From NCBI GenBank assembly GCA_902597385.1, contig CACJXQ010000019.1:1-36353 (forward strand): DNA of 36,353 nt. Direction: 5' to 3'. Below are positions 17,286-27,025 of the stretch, one piece after another; the first letter of the stretch is position 1; each line of letters starts with the position of its first letter. This DNA comes from an uncultured Pseudomonadota bacterium (GTDB taxonomy: Bacteria; Pseudomonadota; Gammaproteobacteria; Ga0077536). A program made the translations under genes and the position numbers. The notes beneath the pieces were generated by a model, which saw nothing but the letters and a program-made list of their open reading frames with translations, made no database searches and had not been told where the DNA came from.

Positions 17286-18194
17286 TCATACAGAGCTTGG
17301 ACCTCCAAATCTAATCGGCGCATCCGACAAGTTATCAAAGGATACCAGTTCCCACGCGTCTTCATCACGTAACACTTTCTTTAAAAGTTCATTATTGAGT
17401 TGATGCCCAGACTTGTGACCGTGAAACGCTCCAATTAAGCTGTGGCCCATCAGATACAGATCACCAATAGCATCTAGTATCTTATGTTTTACAAATTCGT
17501 CTTCGTAACGAAGGCCATCCTCGTTAAGGACTCTTTTTTCATCTACTACTACAGCGTTCTCAATGCTCCCGCCCAAAATTAAACTTTGTTCTCTTAATTT
17601 TTCAACATCTTTCATGAATCCGAAAGTTCGAGCTCGAGATATTTCTTTGACGAATGATGTCGTAGAAAAATCTACTACCGCAGTATTAGTTTTCTTGTAG
17701 AAAAAAGGGTGATCAAACTCAATACAGAAAGATACTTTAAAACCTGAAAAAGGAGAGAATTTTGCGTATTTGTCACCCTGACTAACAGAAACCTCTTTTT
17801 TTACTTTTATGAATTTTTTTGGTATTTTCTGTTCTGCCAAACCGGCTGATTGAATTAAAAAAACAAAGGGGCTGGCGCTCCCGTCCATAATCGGAACTTC
17901 CGGTGCACTTAATTCAACATAAGCATTATCTACGCCTAGACCAGCAAAGGCAGACAATAAATGCTCGACTGTAGATATCTGAATACCTTCCTTTGTCAAA
18001 CTAGTAGATAGACTTGTATCTCCCACATTTTCGATGCTCGCCTTAATATCCACATCGGACGATAGGTCTGTTCTTCTGAAAACAATCCCAGTATTAACTG
18101 GGGCAGCTCTCAGGGTCAGAAAAATTTGTTTCCCTGTGTGAAGCCCTACGCCTGTGGCTTTAATTGAATTTTTTAATGTTCTTTGAGTTATCAC
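17286..18194 (-). CDS. lpxC: UDP-3-O-acyl-N-acetylglucosamine deacetylase LpxC
   Basis: The 302-residue zinc amidase has all key residues one position from E. coli numbering: His78 (EHLLSA), His237 and Asp241 (HKILDAIGD) as zinc ligands, and His264 (GHKSGH) in the active site. It performs the first committed step of lipid A synthesis, deacetylating UDP-3-O-acyl-GlcNAc in the cytoplasm. The GTG start at 18194 gives [21 protein letters not shown], which aligns with the usual N-terminus. It lies 119 bp after ftsZ, the largest gap within the cluster, so it may have its own promoter; I see only weak candidates there. Confidence 0.96.
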   Translation of the reverse strand: MITQRTLKNSIKATGVGLHTGKQIFLTLRAAPVNTGIVFRRTDLSSDVDIKASIENVGDTSLSTSLTKEGIQISTVEHLLSAFAGLGVDNAYVELSAPEVPIMDGSASPFVFLIQSAGLAEQKIPKKFIKVKKEVSVSQGDKYAKFSPFSGFKVSFCIEFDHPFFYKKTNTAVVDFSTTSFVKEISRARTFGFMKDVEKLREQSLILGGSIENAVVVDEKRVLNEDGLRYEDEFVKHKILDAIGDLYLMGHSLIGAFHGHKSGHQLNNELLKKVLRDEDAWELVSFDNLSDAPIRFGGPSSV

Positions 18195-18313
18195 TGGGGC
18201 TTAATGATGGTTACTTAGCATATATCCAGGCTCAGTGTAACACAAGAGTGCGTAATGCTCTCCTCTTAGATCAAATTTGGAAAACCCTCAACATACTCAT
18301 TTTTAACTGCAAA

Positions 18314-19450
18314 TCAATCTGCTTGCCTCCTAAGGAAAGCTGGTATGTCCAGAACACCTTGCTCAGGCTCCAACTCACCACTTCCTTGAATAACAGTGGG
18401 GGTGTTGGCATTAGATATTTTTGAGCGGGAGTGAGATTCGGCGTCTTTAGATTCTGTTGGCCGATTTTCGATATTACCCTCACCAAGTTGGTCAGTTTCT
18501 AAGCCGGTCGCCACGACAGTAACCCGGATTTCGTCATCAATTGCATCGTCTATAACAGTCCCTAGGACGACATTAGCATGCTCAGAAGCAAATTCTTGTA
18601 CCGTGTTTCCAACTTCGTGAAACTCTTGCAATTTTAAGTTAGATCCCGCAGTTACATTCACTAACACACCTTTTGCACCATTTAAATCGACATCTTCCAT
18701 CAGAGGGCTATGCACTGCAGCTTGTGCTGCCTTTTTTGCGCGATTTTCGCCACTAGCCAACCCAGAGCCCATCATAGCCATTCCCATTTCCGACATGACA
18801 GTGCGCACATCTGCAAAGTCGACATTTATCAGGCCGCGACAATTAATTATTTCAGAGATGCCTTTCACGGCATTTAGCAATACATTGTTCGCCGCGCTAA
18901 AGGCATCCATCAAACTAGCTTCCTCGCCTAACACACTTATTAATTTATCATTAGGAATAGTTATTAAAGAGTCGACATGATTTTGAAGTTCTTGAATTCC
19001 TAATTCTGCTACTTTTGCCCTAGCTTTTCCCTCATGAGAAAAAGGTCGCGTTACTACGGCCACCACGAGAATACCTTCTTCTTTTGCGATCTCTGCAATG
19101 ATTGGCGCTGCTCCGGTACCAGTACCGCCACCCATTCCAGCTGTTATGAAAACCATATCCGCGCCTTTAACAGCCGTCCGAATCCTTTCCCTATCCTCGA
19201 CCGCCGCTTGCCGTCCAATGACAGGATCCGCTCCAGCACCCAAACCGTTGGTCACTTCATCACCAAACTGCAAGGTCGTTTTTACCTCCGAATCTCTTAA
19301 AACTTGAGCATCAGTATTTGCACAAATAAATTCCACTCCTTCCAGCTGAGAAGTCAACATGTGCTCTACGGCATTATTACCCCCGCCGCCAACGCCCAGA
19401 ACTTTTATTACCGCTTTATTACTACACTCTAAAATTTCAAATTGAGGCAT
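18314..19450 (-). CDS. ftsZ: Cell division GTPase FtsZ
   Basis: The 378-residue tubulin homologue has the GTP-binding signature GGGTGTG (107-113), the N-terminal GVGGGGNNAVEHM loop and the T7 synergy loop NVDFADVRTVM. A variable acidic linker (about 318-362) precedes the conserved C-terminal peptide DIPAFLRRQAD (368-378), which binds FtsA, ZipA and ZapD. FtsZ polymerises into the cytoplasmic Z ring. GGAG lies 8 bases before the ATG, a much better ribosome binding site than most genes in the cluster have, which fits the higher FtsZ level cells need. ftsZ is separated from ftsA by 58 bp. Confidence 0.98.
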   Translation of the reverse strand: MPQFEILECSNKAVIKVLGVGGGGNNAVEHMLTSQLEGVEFICANTDAQVLRDSEVKTTLQFGDEVTNGLGAGADPVIGRQAAVEDRERIRTAVKGADMVFITAGMGGGTGTGAAPIIAEIAKEEGILVVAVVTRPFSHEGKARAKVAELGIQELQNHVDSLITIPNDKLISVLGEEASLMDAFSAANNVLLNAVKGISEIINCRGLINVDFADVRTVMSEMGMAMMGSGLASGENRAKKAAQAAVHSPLMEDVDLNGAKGVLVNVTAGSNLKLQEFHEVGNTVQEFASEHANVVLGTVIDDAIDDEIRVTVVATGLETDQLGEGNIENRPTESKDAESHSRSKISNANTPTVIQGSGELEPEQGVLDIPAFLRRQAD

Positions 19451-19508
19451 TATATTTTCTCCGTATACAGCAATTTATTACTTTAACCACTCCGTTACTC
19501 TCTCTAAT

Positions 19509-20741
19509 TCAGAAAGACCTATGAAACCAATTCTTCATTTTTTCGTAAACAGAGCCATCTAACTCAAAACGACCAACATTTTGCTCTGTATCGCTATGCT
19601 TATTCCCAAAAATCAGAAGTCCTACACCTGTCGAATAAATAGGATTTCTAATAACATCAATGAGGCCTGAAACATATTGGGGTGTGGCGACTCTGACTGG
19701 CATATTAAAAACCTCTTCAGCTAGTTCAATAACGCCCTGGAGCTTAGAACCGCCACCAGTAAGCACTACTCCCGCTCCTACTTTCTCTAAATGGCCACTT
19801 CTCGCCAATTCATCGTTCACCATGCTAAAAAGTTCTTCGTAACGAGGCTCAACAACCTCCGCCAAGGTTTGTCGGGTTAAACGTCGCGCAGGCCTATCCC
19901 CCACGCTTGGAACCTCGATTGCCTCCTCAGCATTGGCAAGCTGGGTCAAAGCACATGCAAATCTTATCTTCAAGTCTTCCGCATCTTTAGTTGGCGTCCT
20001 CAACGCTATAGCTATATCGTTGGTTACCTGATCACCAGCGATTGGGATGACCGCAGAATGCTGGATTGAGCCGTTAATAAAAACTGCAATATCAGTGGTT
20101 CCGCCACCAATATCACAAAGACAAACACCTAAATCCCTTTCATCTTCAGTTAGGACTGCATATGAGGACGCCAGCTGCTGTAGGATGATAGAATCGACCT
20201 CGAGCCCGCATCTTTTTATGCATTTTTCGATGTTTTGCGCGGCTGAAACGGCACCGGTCACCATATGCACCCTAGCCTCTAGCCTGACACCAGACATTCC
20301 AACCGGCTCTCTTATGCCTTCCTGACCATCTATAATATATTCTTGGGCAACAGTATGAAGAAGCTTTTGATCTGCTGAAATGGGAACCGCCTTGGCTACT
20401 TCAAGTACCCTGGAAACGTCCCCAGCTGTTACTTCGTAGTCCTTTATTGCAACCGTGCCATTTGAATTAAGACTTCTAATATGGCTACCCGATATTCCTG
20501 CAAAGACCCCAACTGCCTCACACTCTGCCATTTTTTCAGCTTCCTCAATGGCCCTTCGAATAGATTGAATAGTAGAATCTATATTTACGACGACCCCTCT
20601 TTTTAATCCACGAGAAGGATGCCAGCCTAACCCGATAACTTTTATTTTTTCGCCATCAGATACTTCTCCAATGATGGCAACAACTTTTGAAGTCCCTATA
20701 TCCAAACCCACTATGAGCTTCTTTTCTTCCCTCTTTGCCAT
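19509..20741 (-). CDS. ftsA: Cell division actin-like protein FtsA
   Basis: The 410-residue actin-fold ATPase has the phosphate 1 motif VGLDIGTSKV at its N-terminus, the SHI insertion typical of the 1C subdomain and a phosphate 2 motif (CDIGGGTTDIAVF). It also has the adenosine motif (LTGGGSKLQG). A C-terminal amphipathic helix (around KMKNWFHRSF) serves as the membrane anchor. FtsA tethers FtsZ filaments to the inner membrane and recruits later divisome proteins. Its ATG directly abuts the ftsQ stop with no intervening base, which points to translational coupling. Confidence 0.97.
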   Translation of the reverse strand: MAKREEKKLIVGLDIGTSKVVAIIGEVSDGEKIKVIGLGWHPSRGLKRGVVVNIDSTIQSIRRAIEEAEKMAECEAVGVFAGISGSHIRSLNSNGTVAIKDYEVTAGDVSRVLEVAKAVPISADQKLLHTVAQEYIIDGQEGIREPVGMSGVRLEARVHMVTGAVSAAQNIEKCIKRCGLEVDSIILQQLASSYAVLTEDERDLGVCLCDIGGGTTDIAVFINGSIQHSAVIPIAGDQVTNDIAIALRTPTKDAEDLKIRFACALTQLANAEEAIEVPSVGDRPARRLTRQTLAEVVEPRYEELFSMVNDELARSGHLEKVGAGVVLTGGGSKLQGVIELAEEVFNMPVRVATPQYVSGLIDVIRNPIYSTGVGLLIFGNKHSDTEQNVGRFELDGSVYEKMKNWFHRSF

Positions 20742-21497
20742 TTAAAGTGTTCCTCTCATTTCTTTTATTTGCCTTTTATTCACGGTTAAACCATTTGAAT
20801 ACCTGAGATCAATCCTGGTAACCGAAGGCCAATAGGCATTAATATCTCTCTCGTAGGCAAACTGAAAACGAGACAATTTCTCCTTAATATCGCCTCGACC
20901 CAAGTTAATTCTTTTCTCATCTGTTGTTAATACCAACCATTCTCCTCTGTCAGTAGCACCAAAATGTTTAATCAACACACCACAATGTTCAAACACTTCT
21001 TTTACTACAAGAAAATTCTCTATCACATTTTTTGGACTATCCCGAAGACTGAAAAGAGTCACTAAATTGTTAACCCCCTCCAGTTCTCTGGGTTCGAACA
21101 CAGCTCCGCTAGAGGACAGAAGCGCGTGCGTTCCCCATTTAGCGACCGGTACTTTTTCTATTATTTTTACACTCAAACCTGGAGGCCAAACCTTTCGAAC
21201 AAAAGCGTCCTCAATCCAAGGTTCAGCTAATAAGACATTCCTTATCTGTCGGGTATTTAGATACAAGAGGCCGGCGTCAATACTCTTTTCAACTTCAGAC
21301 TTTAAATGAGAAACATTCGTGTATTTTAGATCTCCCACTATATAAACGGACGTAATAGGCATCGTGTCCTTATCCAAAAGATACAGGCACCATATTAAAA
21401 ATGAGATTATTACGGTAGTCGCTACAAGAAAAAATAATAAGCGGGTAATCGGAAACGCACCCTTGCTGGGCCTTTCAGAAGAATAGATGTTTATCAC
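20742..21497 (-). CDS. ftsQ: Divisome protein FtsQ
   Basis: The 251-residue bitopic inner-membrane protein has a short cytoplasmic tail, one membrane helix (about 19-41), a POTRA domain (about 48-117, with ITSVYIVGDLKYTN and AFVRKVWPPGLSVKIIEKVPVAKW) and a beta domain. It bridges early and late division proteins through FtsB/FtsL in the periplasm. The start is GTG 21497, and its first base is shared with the last base of the ddl TAG stop (TAGTG). The length is close to the E. coli protein (276) and slightly shorter at the C-terminus. Confidence 0.94.
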   Translation of the reverse strand: MINIYSSERPSKGAFPITRLLFFLVATTVIISFLIWCLYLLDKDTMPITSVYIVGDLKYTNVSHLKSEVEKSIDAGLLYLNTRQIRNVLLAEPWIEDAFVRKVWPPGLSVKIIEKVPVAKWGTHALLSSSGAVFEPRELEGVNNLVTLFSLRDSPKNVIENFLVVKEVFEHCGVLIKHFGATDRGEWLVLTTDEKRINLGRGDIKEKLSRFQFAYERDINAYWPSVTRIDLRYSNGLTVNKRQIKEMRGTL

Positions 21498-22447
21498 TAG
21501 CTGGTACCCTCTTCAATCGCTAGTCGTAAAATTTCGACGACTAATTGTTCGAAACTAAAGCCTGCTCTTTTCGCAGACATGGGGACGAGAGAATGACTTG
21601 TCATCCCAGGCACCGTGTTTATTTCTATAACATGGAATTCACCATCATTGTCTTGTATGAAATCCACTCTTCCCCAACCACCACATCCAAGAGATAAATA
21701 AGATTGCATTGCCAAACCTGAAATCTCCTTTTCCTTCTCGAAAGTCAAGTCGCTTGGGCAAATGTAACGTGTTGTATTCGAGTCATACTTTGCAGAGAAA
21801 TCGTAAAAGTCGCGTTCTGTCTCGATTTTAACTACCGGTAGAACTTTTTTTCCAAGCACCGGAACAGTGTACTCAAACCCAGAAATATATTTTTCAACCA
21901 TAATTTCTGAACCATAATGATTAGCTACTTCTAAGGCACTTCGAAACTCTAATTTACTCCTAACTAAAGAAACACCAATACTGGATCCCTGGCATGGGGG
22001 TTTCACCACGAGAGGAAATCCAATATGTTCTACCTCCTCAACTGTCGCACCTTTACCAACAGACACAAAATCCGGTGTACGCAATCCCATATGGCGCCAG
22101 ATGATTTTTGATTTGCGCTTATCCATCCCTAGGGCGCTAGATAAAATACCAGAACCGGTGTAAGGAACCCCTTTTATATCTAATACAGCTTGAATACTCC
22201 CATCCTCCCCTCCTTTTCCATGGACCGCTATGAAAAAGAACTGAAATCGCTCTTCATCAAAGATATTCAATGACTTTCCATCCCAAACTACAGGTTCTGC
22301 ATCAAAGCCAGATCGATCTAAGGCTTGCCAAATAGCTCTGCCACTTTTAAGCGATATCTCTCTCTCAGCAGCCGCCCCACCCATTAAAACGGCTATTTTT
22401 CCAACCCGCTGAATAATCCGAGTCATTTCACTAGACTCTACCTTCAT
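21497..22447 (-). CDS. ddl: D-alanine--D-alanine ligase
   Basis: This 316-residue ATP-grasp ligase has GGAAAEREISLKSG (the ATP/substrate loop), HGKGGEDGSIQ, a PCQGSSIGVSLV loop, VEKYISGFEYTVPVLG and a C-terminal EINTVPGMTSHSLVPMSA motif. It condenses two D-alanines in the cytoplasm to the dipeptide used by MurF. Its position between murB and ftsQ corresponds to E. coli ddlB. The murB stop and the ddl ATG overlap by one base (TAATG), and the ddl stop overlaps the ftsQ start, so it is fully embedded in the coupled chain. Confidence 0.96.
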   Translation of the reverse strand: MKVESSEMTRIIQRVGKIAVLMGGAAAEREISLKSGRAIWQALDRSGFDAEPVVWDGKSLNIFDEERFQFFFIAVHGKGGEDGSIQAVLDIKGVPYTGSGILSSALGMDKRKSKIIWRHMGLRTPDFVSVGKGATVEEVEHIGFPLVVKPPCQGSSIGVSLVRSKLEFRSALEVANHYGSEIMVEKYISGFEYTVPVLGKKVLPVVKIETERDFYDFSAKYDSNTTRYICPSDLTFEKEKEISGLAMQSYLSLGCGGWGRVDFIQDNDGEFHVIEINTVPGMTSHSLVPMSAKRAGFSFEQLVVEILRLAIEEGTS

Positions 22448-23361
22448 TATCTCGTCTCCAAGGCGCTAGACACCGAATTGCCGACGATTTTAACTTCTGT
22501 TTCTAAAATCACTCCTGTCTTACATTTTACGATGTCTTGTATGTGAAGTATCAGACGCTCTATATCAGTTGCAGAGGCATTGTCCTCGTTTAGGATAAAA
22601 TTTGCATGTTTTTCAGAAACCACCGCCCCACCTATTCGACAACCTTTAAGACCAGAGGTTTCTATCAAGCGACCTGCGAAATCTCCTGATGGGTTGGTAA
22701 ATACAGAACCACAACTTAACTTTCCAATAGGTTGAGTGGCGCGACGTTTCTGAAGTAATGCTTGTAATTTCTCAAAACTATCTCCCAAGAAATTCTCTTC
22801 CATTCGGAGTTTAGCCCCAACAAACCAGCTGGCAGGCCCCCTAACATCTCTGTAACATGGCGTGAACTCGGTCTTTTTTTGCACCTTAATGTTGCCCAAT
22901 GTATCAATCGTTTCAACTTCTTCAACAAAATCCCAAATCTCAAATCCCAGAGCCCCTGCATTCATTCTCAAGGCCCCACCAATAGTGCCGGGAATGCCTA
23001 CTAAGAATTCTAGGCCCTTACGATTTTTTGCGGCAGCTTCTCTGGCCACTTTTGCACACGAAACCCCCGATTGAACATATAGTGATTTATTTTCATCTCC
23101 CCAATTTATCTCTCTAAGCGCTTTTGTAGTCGATACTACAAAGCCTTTGAAGCCTCCGTCCCTCACAAGAAGATTACTGCCCATACCAAGCCAGATTATG
23201 TCAACGCAATCGGTTTTTTCTCGGAGGAAAGAAGATAACTCATCTACTCTTTTAGGCTGAAAGAAAAATTCGGCAATGCCACCACATCTCCAACTCGAAT
23301 GTCGACTCATCGGCTCAAACTGCCGCATATTACTTTTATATTTTTGCGCCCGATTGCTCAT
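22447..23361 (-). CDS. murB: UDP-N-acetylenolpyruvoylglucosamine reductase MurB (type II)
   Basis: This 304-residue FAD enzyme has GMGSNLLVRDGGF (about 59-71) and VGIPGTIGGALRMNAGA (121-137) in its FAD domain. The catalytic serine lies in CGSVFTNP (Ser219), followed by the AGRLIETSGLKG and HANFILN motifs. It reduces the enolpyruvyl group to give UDP-MurNAc. The short length and GSVFxNP...AGxLIExxGLKG pattern are those of type II MurB, unlike the longer type I MurB of E. coli that is encoded away from dcw. It sits between murC (3-bp gap) and ddl (1-bp overlap). Confidence 0.95.
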   Translation of the reverse strand: MSNRAQKYKSNMRQFEPMSRHSSWRCGGIAEFFFQPKRVDELSSFLREKTDCVDIIWLGMGSNLLVRDGGFKGFVVSTTKALREINWGDENKSLYVQSGVSCAKVAREAAAKNRKGLEFLVGIPGTIGGALRMNAGALGFEIWDFVEEVETIDTLGNIKVQKKTEFTPCYRDVRGPASWFVGAKLRMEENFLGDSFEKLQALLQKRRATQPIGKLSCGSVFTNPSGDFAGRLIETSGLKGCRIGGAVVSEKHANFILNEDNASATDIERLILHIQDIVKCKTGVILETEVKIVGNSVSSALETR

Positions 23362-23364
23362 AAT

Positions 23365-24768
23365 CTATGCCGCCAAAAAATCATCAACGAGACGACCTAT
23401 ACTTCCAGCTCCGATAACTGCAATAACGTCTTCATTCTTTACCACCGCCGAAACTGCCACATCTAAACTGACAAAATGATCAAGGAAAACTGGATCAAAG
23501 TTTCCTCGATTCCTTAGCGACCGTGCCAAGCTTCTTCCATCCGCCCCGGCAATTGCTTTTTCCCCTGCGCTGTATACTTCGAAAAGGATAACCATATCTG
23601 ACTCAGACAAGACATTAACGAAATCTTCAAATAACTCCTTCGTCCTAGAAAATCTATGCGGTTGAAAAAGGATCACTAGCCTATTATTCGGCCATCTACG
23701 CCTCACTGTTTTTATGACAGCTTTAATTTCTGTAGGATGATGACTGTAATCATCTACAACCGTAACGAGGGAAGAGGAAAGCTTCACTTTCTCATAAACC
23801 TGAAACCTCCTATCAATACCAGCGAAAAGTTCTAAACTTCTTTTTATAGCGTTTGTTTCTACTCCTAGATCAACAGCGACGGCAATGGCGGCTAAGGCAT
23901 TTTGGACATTATGCTTGCCTGACATGTTCAGCATGAAGGGAAGGAGCTCCGAACCTCCAAAAATCGAAAGATCAAAAAATTCCCTACCATTATCATGCTT
24001 TATGTTCAATGCCCTATAATCGGCACCCTCACTTAAACCATAGGTAACCACATTTGCTTTAATATCGCCTATAAGATCAAGTGCCTCCGAATCGTCTGCA
24101 CAGACATAGGCAACGCCATAAAACGGTAAACGCCTCAAAAAGCTTCCAAAAGTTTTTTTCAGCACCTCGAAGTCGCCCGCGTAATTCACTAGATGATCTC
24201 GATCAACATTAGTCAAAACAGCCAACAATGGATGTAAAAACAGAAAAGAACCATCACTTTCATCTGCTTCAGCCACCAAAAACTTACCAGTCCCCAATTT
24301 TGCACTTGTTTTTGCCCCCTTAACCAAACCCCCAATGATAAATGTGGGATCTTCACCAGCATCTGCTAAAACAGTTGAAATGAGACTCGTCGTCGTCGTC
24401 TTACCATGAGTTCCTGCAACAGCTATTCCAAACCTGAAACGCATTATTTCTGCTAACATTTCTGCTCTTGGTATCGCCGGGATTCTTTTTTTCCGGGCCG
24501 CCAGCAACTCCGGGTTTCCTTCATCAATAGCGCTAGAAAAGACCACAACATCAGCGCCTACTATATTTTCCTCAGAGTGTTTTTCATTTATCACAATTCC
24601 TAACAGACACAGCTTTTCGGTAACTTTAGATCTTGTAAGATCGGAACCACTAACTTTATAACCTAAGCTCAAAAGAACCTCCGCAATCCCACTCATTCCA
24701 GATCCGCCGATTCCGATACAGTGGATGTGTCTTACCCTACCAAAGCTCTGGTGCTCAAATCTAACCAT
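23365..24768 (-). CDS. murC: UDP-N-acetylmuramate--L-alanine ligase MurC
   Basis: The 467-residue Mur ligase has an N-terminal Rossmann-like domain (HCIGIGGSGMSGIAEVL, about 16-32), the ATP loop AGTHGKTTTT (118-127, K123) and the EADESDGSFL segment. It also has VTNVDRDHL and a C-terminal domain with VVDDYSHHPTEIKA and FQPHRFSRT. It adds L-Ala to UDP-MurNAc in the cytoplasm, the first peptide-forming step. PgeF, encoded in the other block, is known to correct misincorporation at this position. The gap to murG is 2 bp and to murB 3 bp. Confidence 0.97.
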   Translation of the reverse strand: MVRFEHQSFGRVRHIHCIGIGGSGMSGIAEVLLSLGYKVSGSDLTRSKVTEKLCLLGIVINEKHSEENIVGADVVVFSSAIDEGNPELLAARKKRIPAIPRAEMLAEIMRFRFGIAVAGTHGKTTTTSLISTVLADAGEDPTFIIGGLVKGAKTSAKLGTGKFLVAEADESDGSFLFLHPLLAVLTNVDRDHLVNYAGDFEVLKKTFGSFLRRLPFYGVAYVCADDSEALDLIGDIKANVVTYGLSEGADYRALNIKHDNGREFFDLSIFGGSELLPFMLNMSGKHNVQNALAAIAVAVDLGVETNAIKRSLELFAGIDRRFQVYEKVKLSSSLVTVVDDYSHHPTEIKAVIKTVRRRWPNNRLVILFQPHRFSRTKELFEDFVNVLSESDMVILFEVYSAGEKAIAGADGRSLARSLRNRGNFDPVFLDHFVSLDVAVSAVVKNEDVIAVIGAGSIGRLVDDFLAA

Positions 24769-24770
24769 CT

Positions 24771-25838
24771 CTAGAACCTAATACAATTGTTAACAACTAA
24801 GGTAAGAGAATTTTTATAGCCGACAACATGTGCCGACCTAGCCATACTCAGAAGGCGCTCTCTATCTGATAAAAGTTTTCCAAGAGTTGCTGCAATTTTT
24901 GAGATAGACAACTCTTGCTCTGTTATGATCATAGAGGCGCCTCTTTTTTCAAGATGGGTAGCATTAATCAATTGATGATTATCAACAGCCCCCGCAAATG
25001 GTACTAGAACAGAAGCTACCCCGACTGCCATCAGCTCAGACACCGTAACTGCACCCGCCCTTGCTATCACCAAATCAGCCTCGTAGTAAGCACTACTCAT
25101 GTCGTCTATGTAGTCGATTACTTTTACGGAACAGGTATCATTAAGCCCCTCATAGCCTTCTCCAATGGATGATTCATTCCCGCTTCCCGTTTGATGCAAA
25201 ATAGATAGATTGTTAAGGCCGCACTGAACAACTCCCTGAGGAACAATCTTATTTATGATTCTAGCTCCTCTGCTACCCCCAAATATCAACAAACTTAGAT
25301 GAGATCTACCTTGAACCCTAACCTCTGGAGACGGTAACAAAGAAATAGAACTTCTTATTGGATTTCCGGTAGTTATTGCTTTAGTCTCTTTTCTAAAAGT
25401 TCCCGGGAAGGCTTGCAGAGTTCTATCAGCTAAAACGCTCAGTAACCTATTAGTCAGGCCTGCGACCGAATTTTGCTCATGGATAACCAATTTTTTCCCA
25501 CACAACTTTGCCGCAACCCCCACGGGGCCACTAACATATCCACCCATTCCTATTACCACCTTCGGTTTAACCCGTTGAATTACTAGGACTGCCTGAAGAA
25601 TAGCGAGTAATATCAAGATTGGAGCGGATAATAACCGAGCAAGCCCAGATCTTCTAACGCCTTTTATAGTTATGGGTAAGAAGTTGAATTTATGGCGTTT
25701 TACAATCTCAGCTTCCATCCCTAGTTTTGCCCCCACCCAGTTCACATTAAAGCCAAGATCTCTAAGCTCAGTACCAATAGCAATACCAGGATATATATGA
25801 CCTCCAGTTCCTCCAGCCGCAATAATAACTGAATCCAT
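24771..25838 (-). CDS. murG: Lipid II synthase MurG
   Basis: This 355-residue GT-B glycosyltransferase matches the E. coli length exactly. The glycine-rich loop GGTGGHIYPGIA (9-20) and the second, weaker loop FGGSRGARIIN are present. The donor-binding region includes ARAGAVTVSELMAVGVASVLVPF and NHQLINATHLEKRG. MurG acts on the cytoplasmic face of the inner membrane and adds GlcNAc to lipid I, giving lipid II. Its ATG overlaps the ftsW TGA by one base (TGATG). Confidence 0.97.
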   Translation of the reverse strand: MDSVIIAAGGTGGHIYPGIAIGTELRDLGFNVNWVGAKLGMEAEIVKRHKFNFLPITIKGVRRSGLARLLSAPILILLAILQAVLVIQRVKPKVVIGMGGYVSGPVGVAAKLCGKKLVIHEQNSVAGLTNRLLSVLADRTLQAFPGTFRKETKAITTGNPIRSSISLLPSPEVRVQGRSHLSLLIFGGSRGARIINKIVPQGVVQCGLNNLSILHQTGSGNESSIGEGYEGLNDTCSVKVIDYIDDMSSAYYEADLVIARAGAVTVSELMAVGVASVLVPFAGAVDNHQLINATHLEKRGASMIITEQELSISKIAATLGKLLSDRERLLSMARSAHVVGYKNSLTLVVNNCIRF

Positions 25839-27025
25839 CAGGAGGTCTCCTTGACTTTAGAATTACTTGGAATAGTCCTGTTTTCATACGCAACTCTCAG
25901 CACTATCCCTACTGCTAAACAACTGACTAATAAATTGTTATTTGCATAACTTAAAAAAGGCAAAGGTAAGCCTTTAGTAGGCAACAAGCCCAGATTCACT
26001 CCGATATTCATGAAAGCCTGTATTCCAATCAAAAAACCGACCCCATATGAGGTATATGCGGCAAATATCTTATCTTGGTTTAAAGCTTCCCACCCTATTT
26101 TAAAAAGACGCCATACTAAAAAAGTAAAAAGAACGATAATCAATGCTGCTCCAACCACACCGAGTTCTTCCCCTAAAATGGCAAAAATAAAATCAGTATG
26201 GACTTCTGGGAGATAAAATAATTTTTGTACACTATTTCCCAAACCCACACCTAACCAACTTCCGTTGCCGAACGCTATCAAGGCTTGTGTAAGCTGCCAT
26301 CCGCTATTTAGAGGATCGGACCAAGGATCGGTAAAACTCATTAATCTCGTTAATCGATAGGGCGCTGTAAGAGCAACTGTCGCAAGTAAAGCACTTAAGG
26401 CAAAAGTCCATGCAATAAATCTTCTCAGAGGCACTCCTGCTAAAAAAAGCATCCCCAAAACCGTCATCGACAATACTACGGTACTTCCGAAGTCTGGCTC
26501 GAGCACGAGGAGAGAGCAAATTATTGCTAGGATAAGGAAAGGCTTTACAAACCCTACAAAATCATTTGCAACCTGTGTTTTATGCCTGACGATGTAGCTA
26601 GATACATAAAGGATTGTGACTAATTTTATCCACTCAGACGGTTGATAGGAAACCCCAAAGATTCTTAACCACCGTCGAGCCCCGTTTACTTCATGTCCTA
26701 TATCTGGAATTACAACCAAAAATAGAAGGAAAATGTGCAAGAAAAGTAAAAAAGTACTCGTAGCCTCTAAGTACCTAAGAGGAATAATCAAAACGGAAAA
26801 CAGAAGAAAGCATCCCAAGGCAACGGCAAAAAGCTGCCTCCAAAAATAATATAACGAAGGTAGGGCATATGATTCTGATAGTGGCAAGGAAGTAGACGAA
26901 ACCATTACCAGTCCGACTAAAATTAGAAAGCCTAGGATTCCCAATAGAGGAACATCCAAATTCGAATCACTACCTTGCCTGACCCTGATGGGGGTAGCTT
27001 GAGATCTTATAGCTTTATTAATCAA
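25838..27025 (-). CDS. ftsW: Septal peptidoglycan polymerase FtsW (SEDS family)
   Basis: The 395-residue polytopic protein has about ten hydrophobic segments and SEDS signatures: NGARRWLRIFGVSYQPSEWIKL, the catalytic-loop LEPDFGSTVV, YLPEVHTDFIFAILGEELG and GLLPTKGLPLPFLSYANNN. FtsW polymerises lipid II into glycan strands at the septum together with the transpeptidase FtsI, encoded six genes upstream. The start is TTG 27025, which overlaps the murD stop (TTGA, 27022-27025); an in-frame ATG is not available nearby. The C-terminal segment usually ends in SYGGSS; here it is SYANNN, as the only obvious departure. Confidence 0.96.
   Translation of the reverse strand: MINKAIRSQATPIRVRQGSDSNLDVPLLGILGFLILVGLVMVSSTSLPLSESYALPSLYYFWRQLFAVALGCFLLFSVLIIPLRYLEATSTFLLFLHIFLLFLVVIPDIGHEVNGARRWLRIFGVSYQPSEWIKLVTILYVSSYIVRHKTQVANDFVGFVKPFLILAIICSLLVLEPDFGSTVVLSMTVLGMLFLAGVPLRRFIAWTFALSALLATVALTAPYRLTRLMSFTDPWSDPLNSGWQLTQALIAFGNGSWLGVGLGNSVQKLFYLPEVHTDFIFAILGEELGVVGAALIIVLFTFLVWRLFKIGWEALNQDKIFAAYTSYGVGFLIGIQAFMNIGVNLGLLPTKGLPLPFLSYANNNLLVSCLAVGIVLRVAYENRTIPSNSKVKETS

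Noticed and set aside
18246-18262. Imperfect hairpin in the ftsZ-lpxC gap as an ftsZ terminator
   Set aside because: The stem has an internal mismatch and no T-run follows on the minus strand, so I do not call it a terminator.
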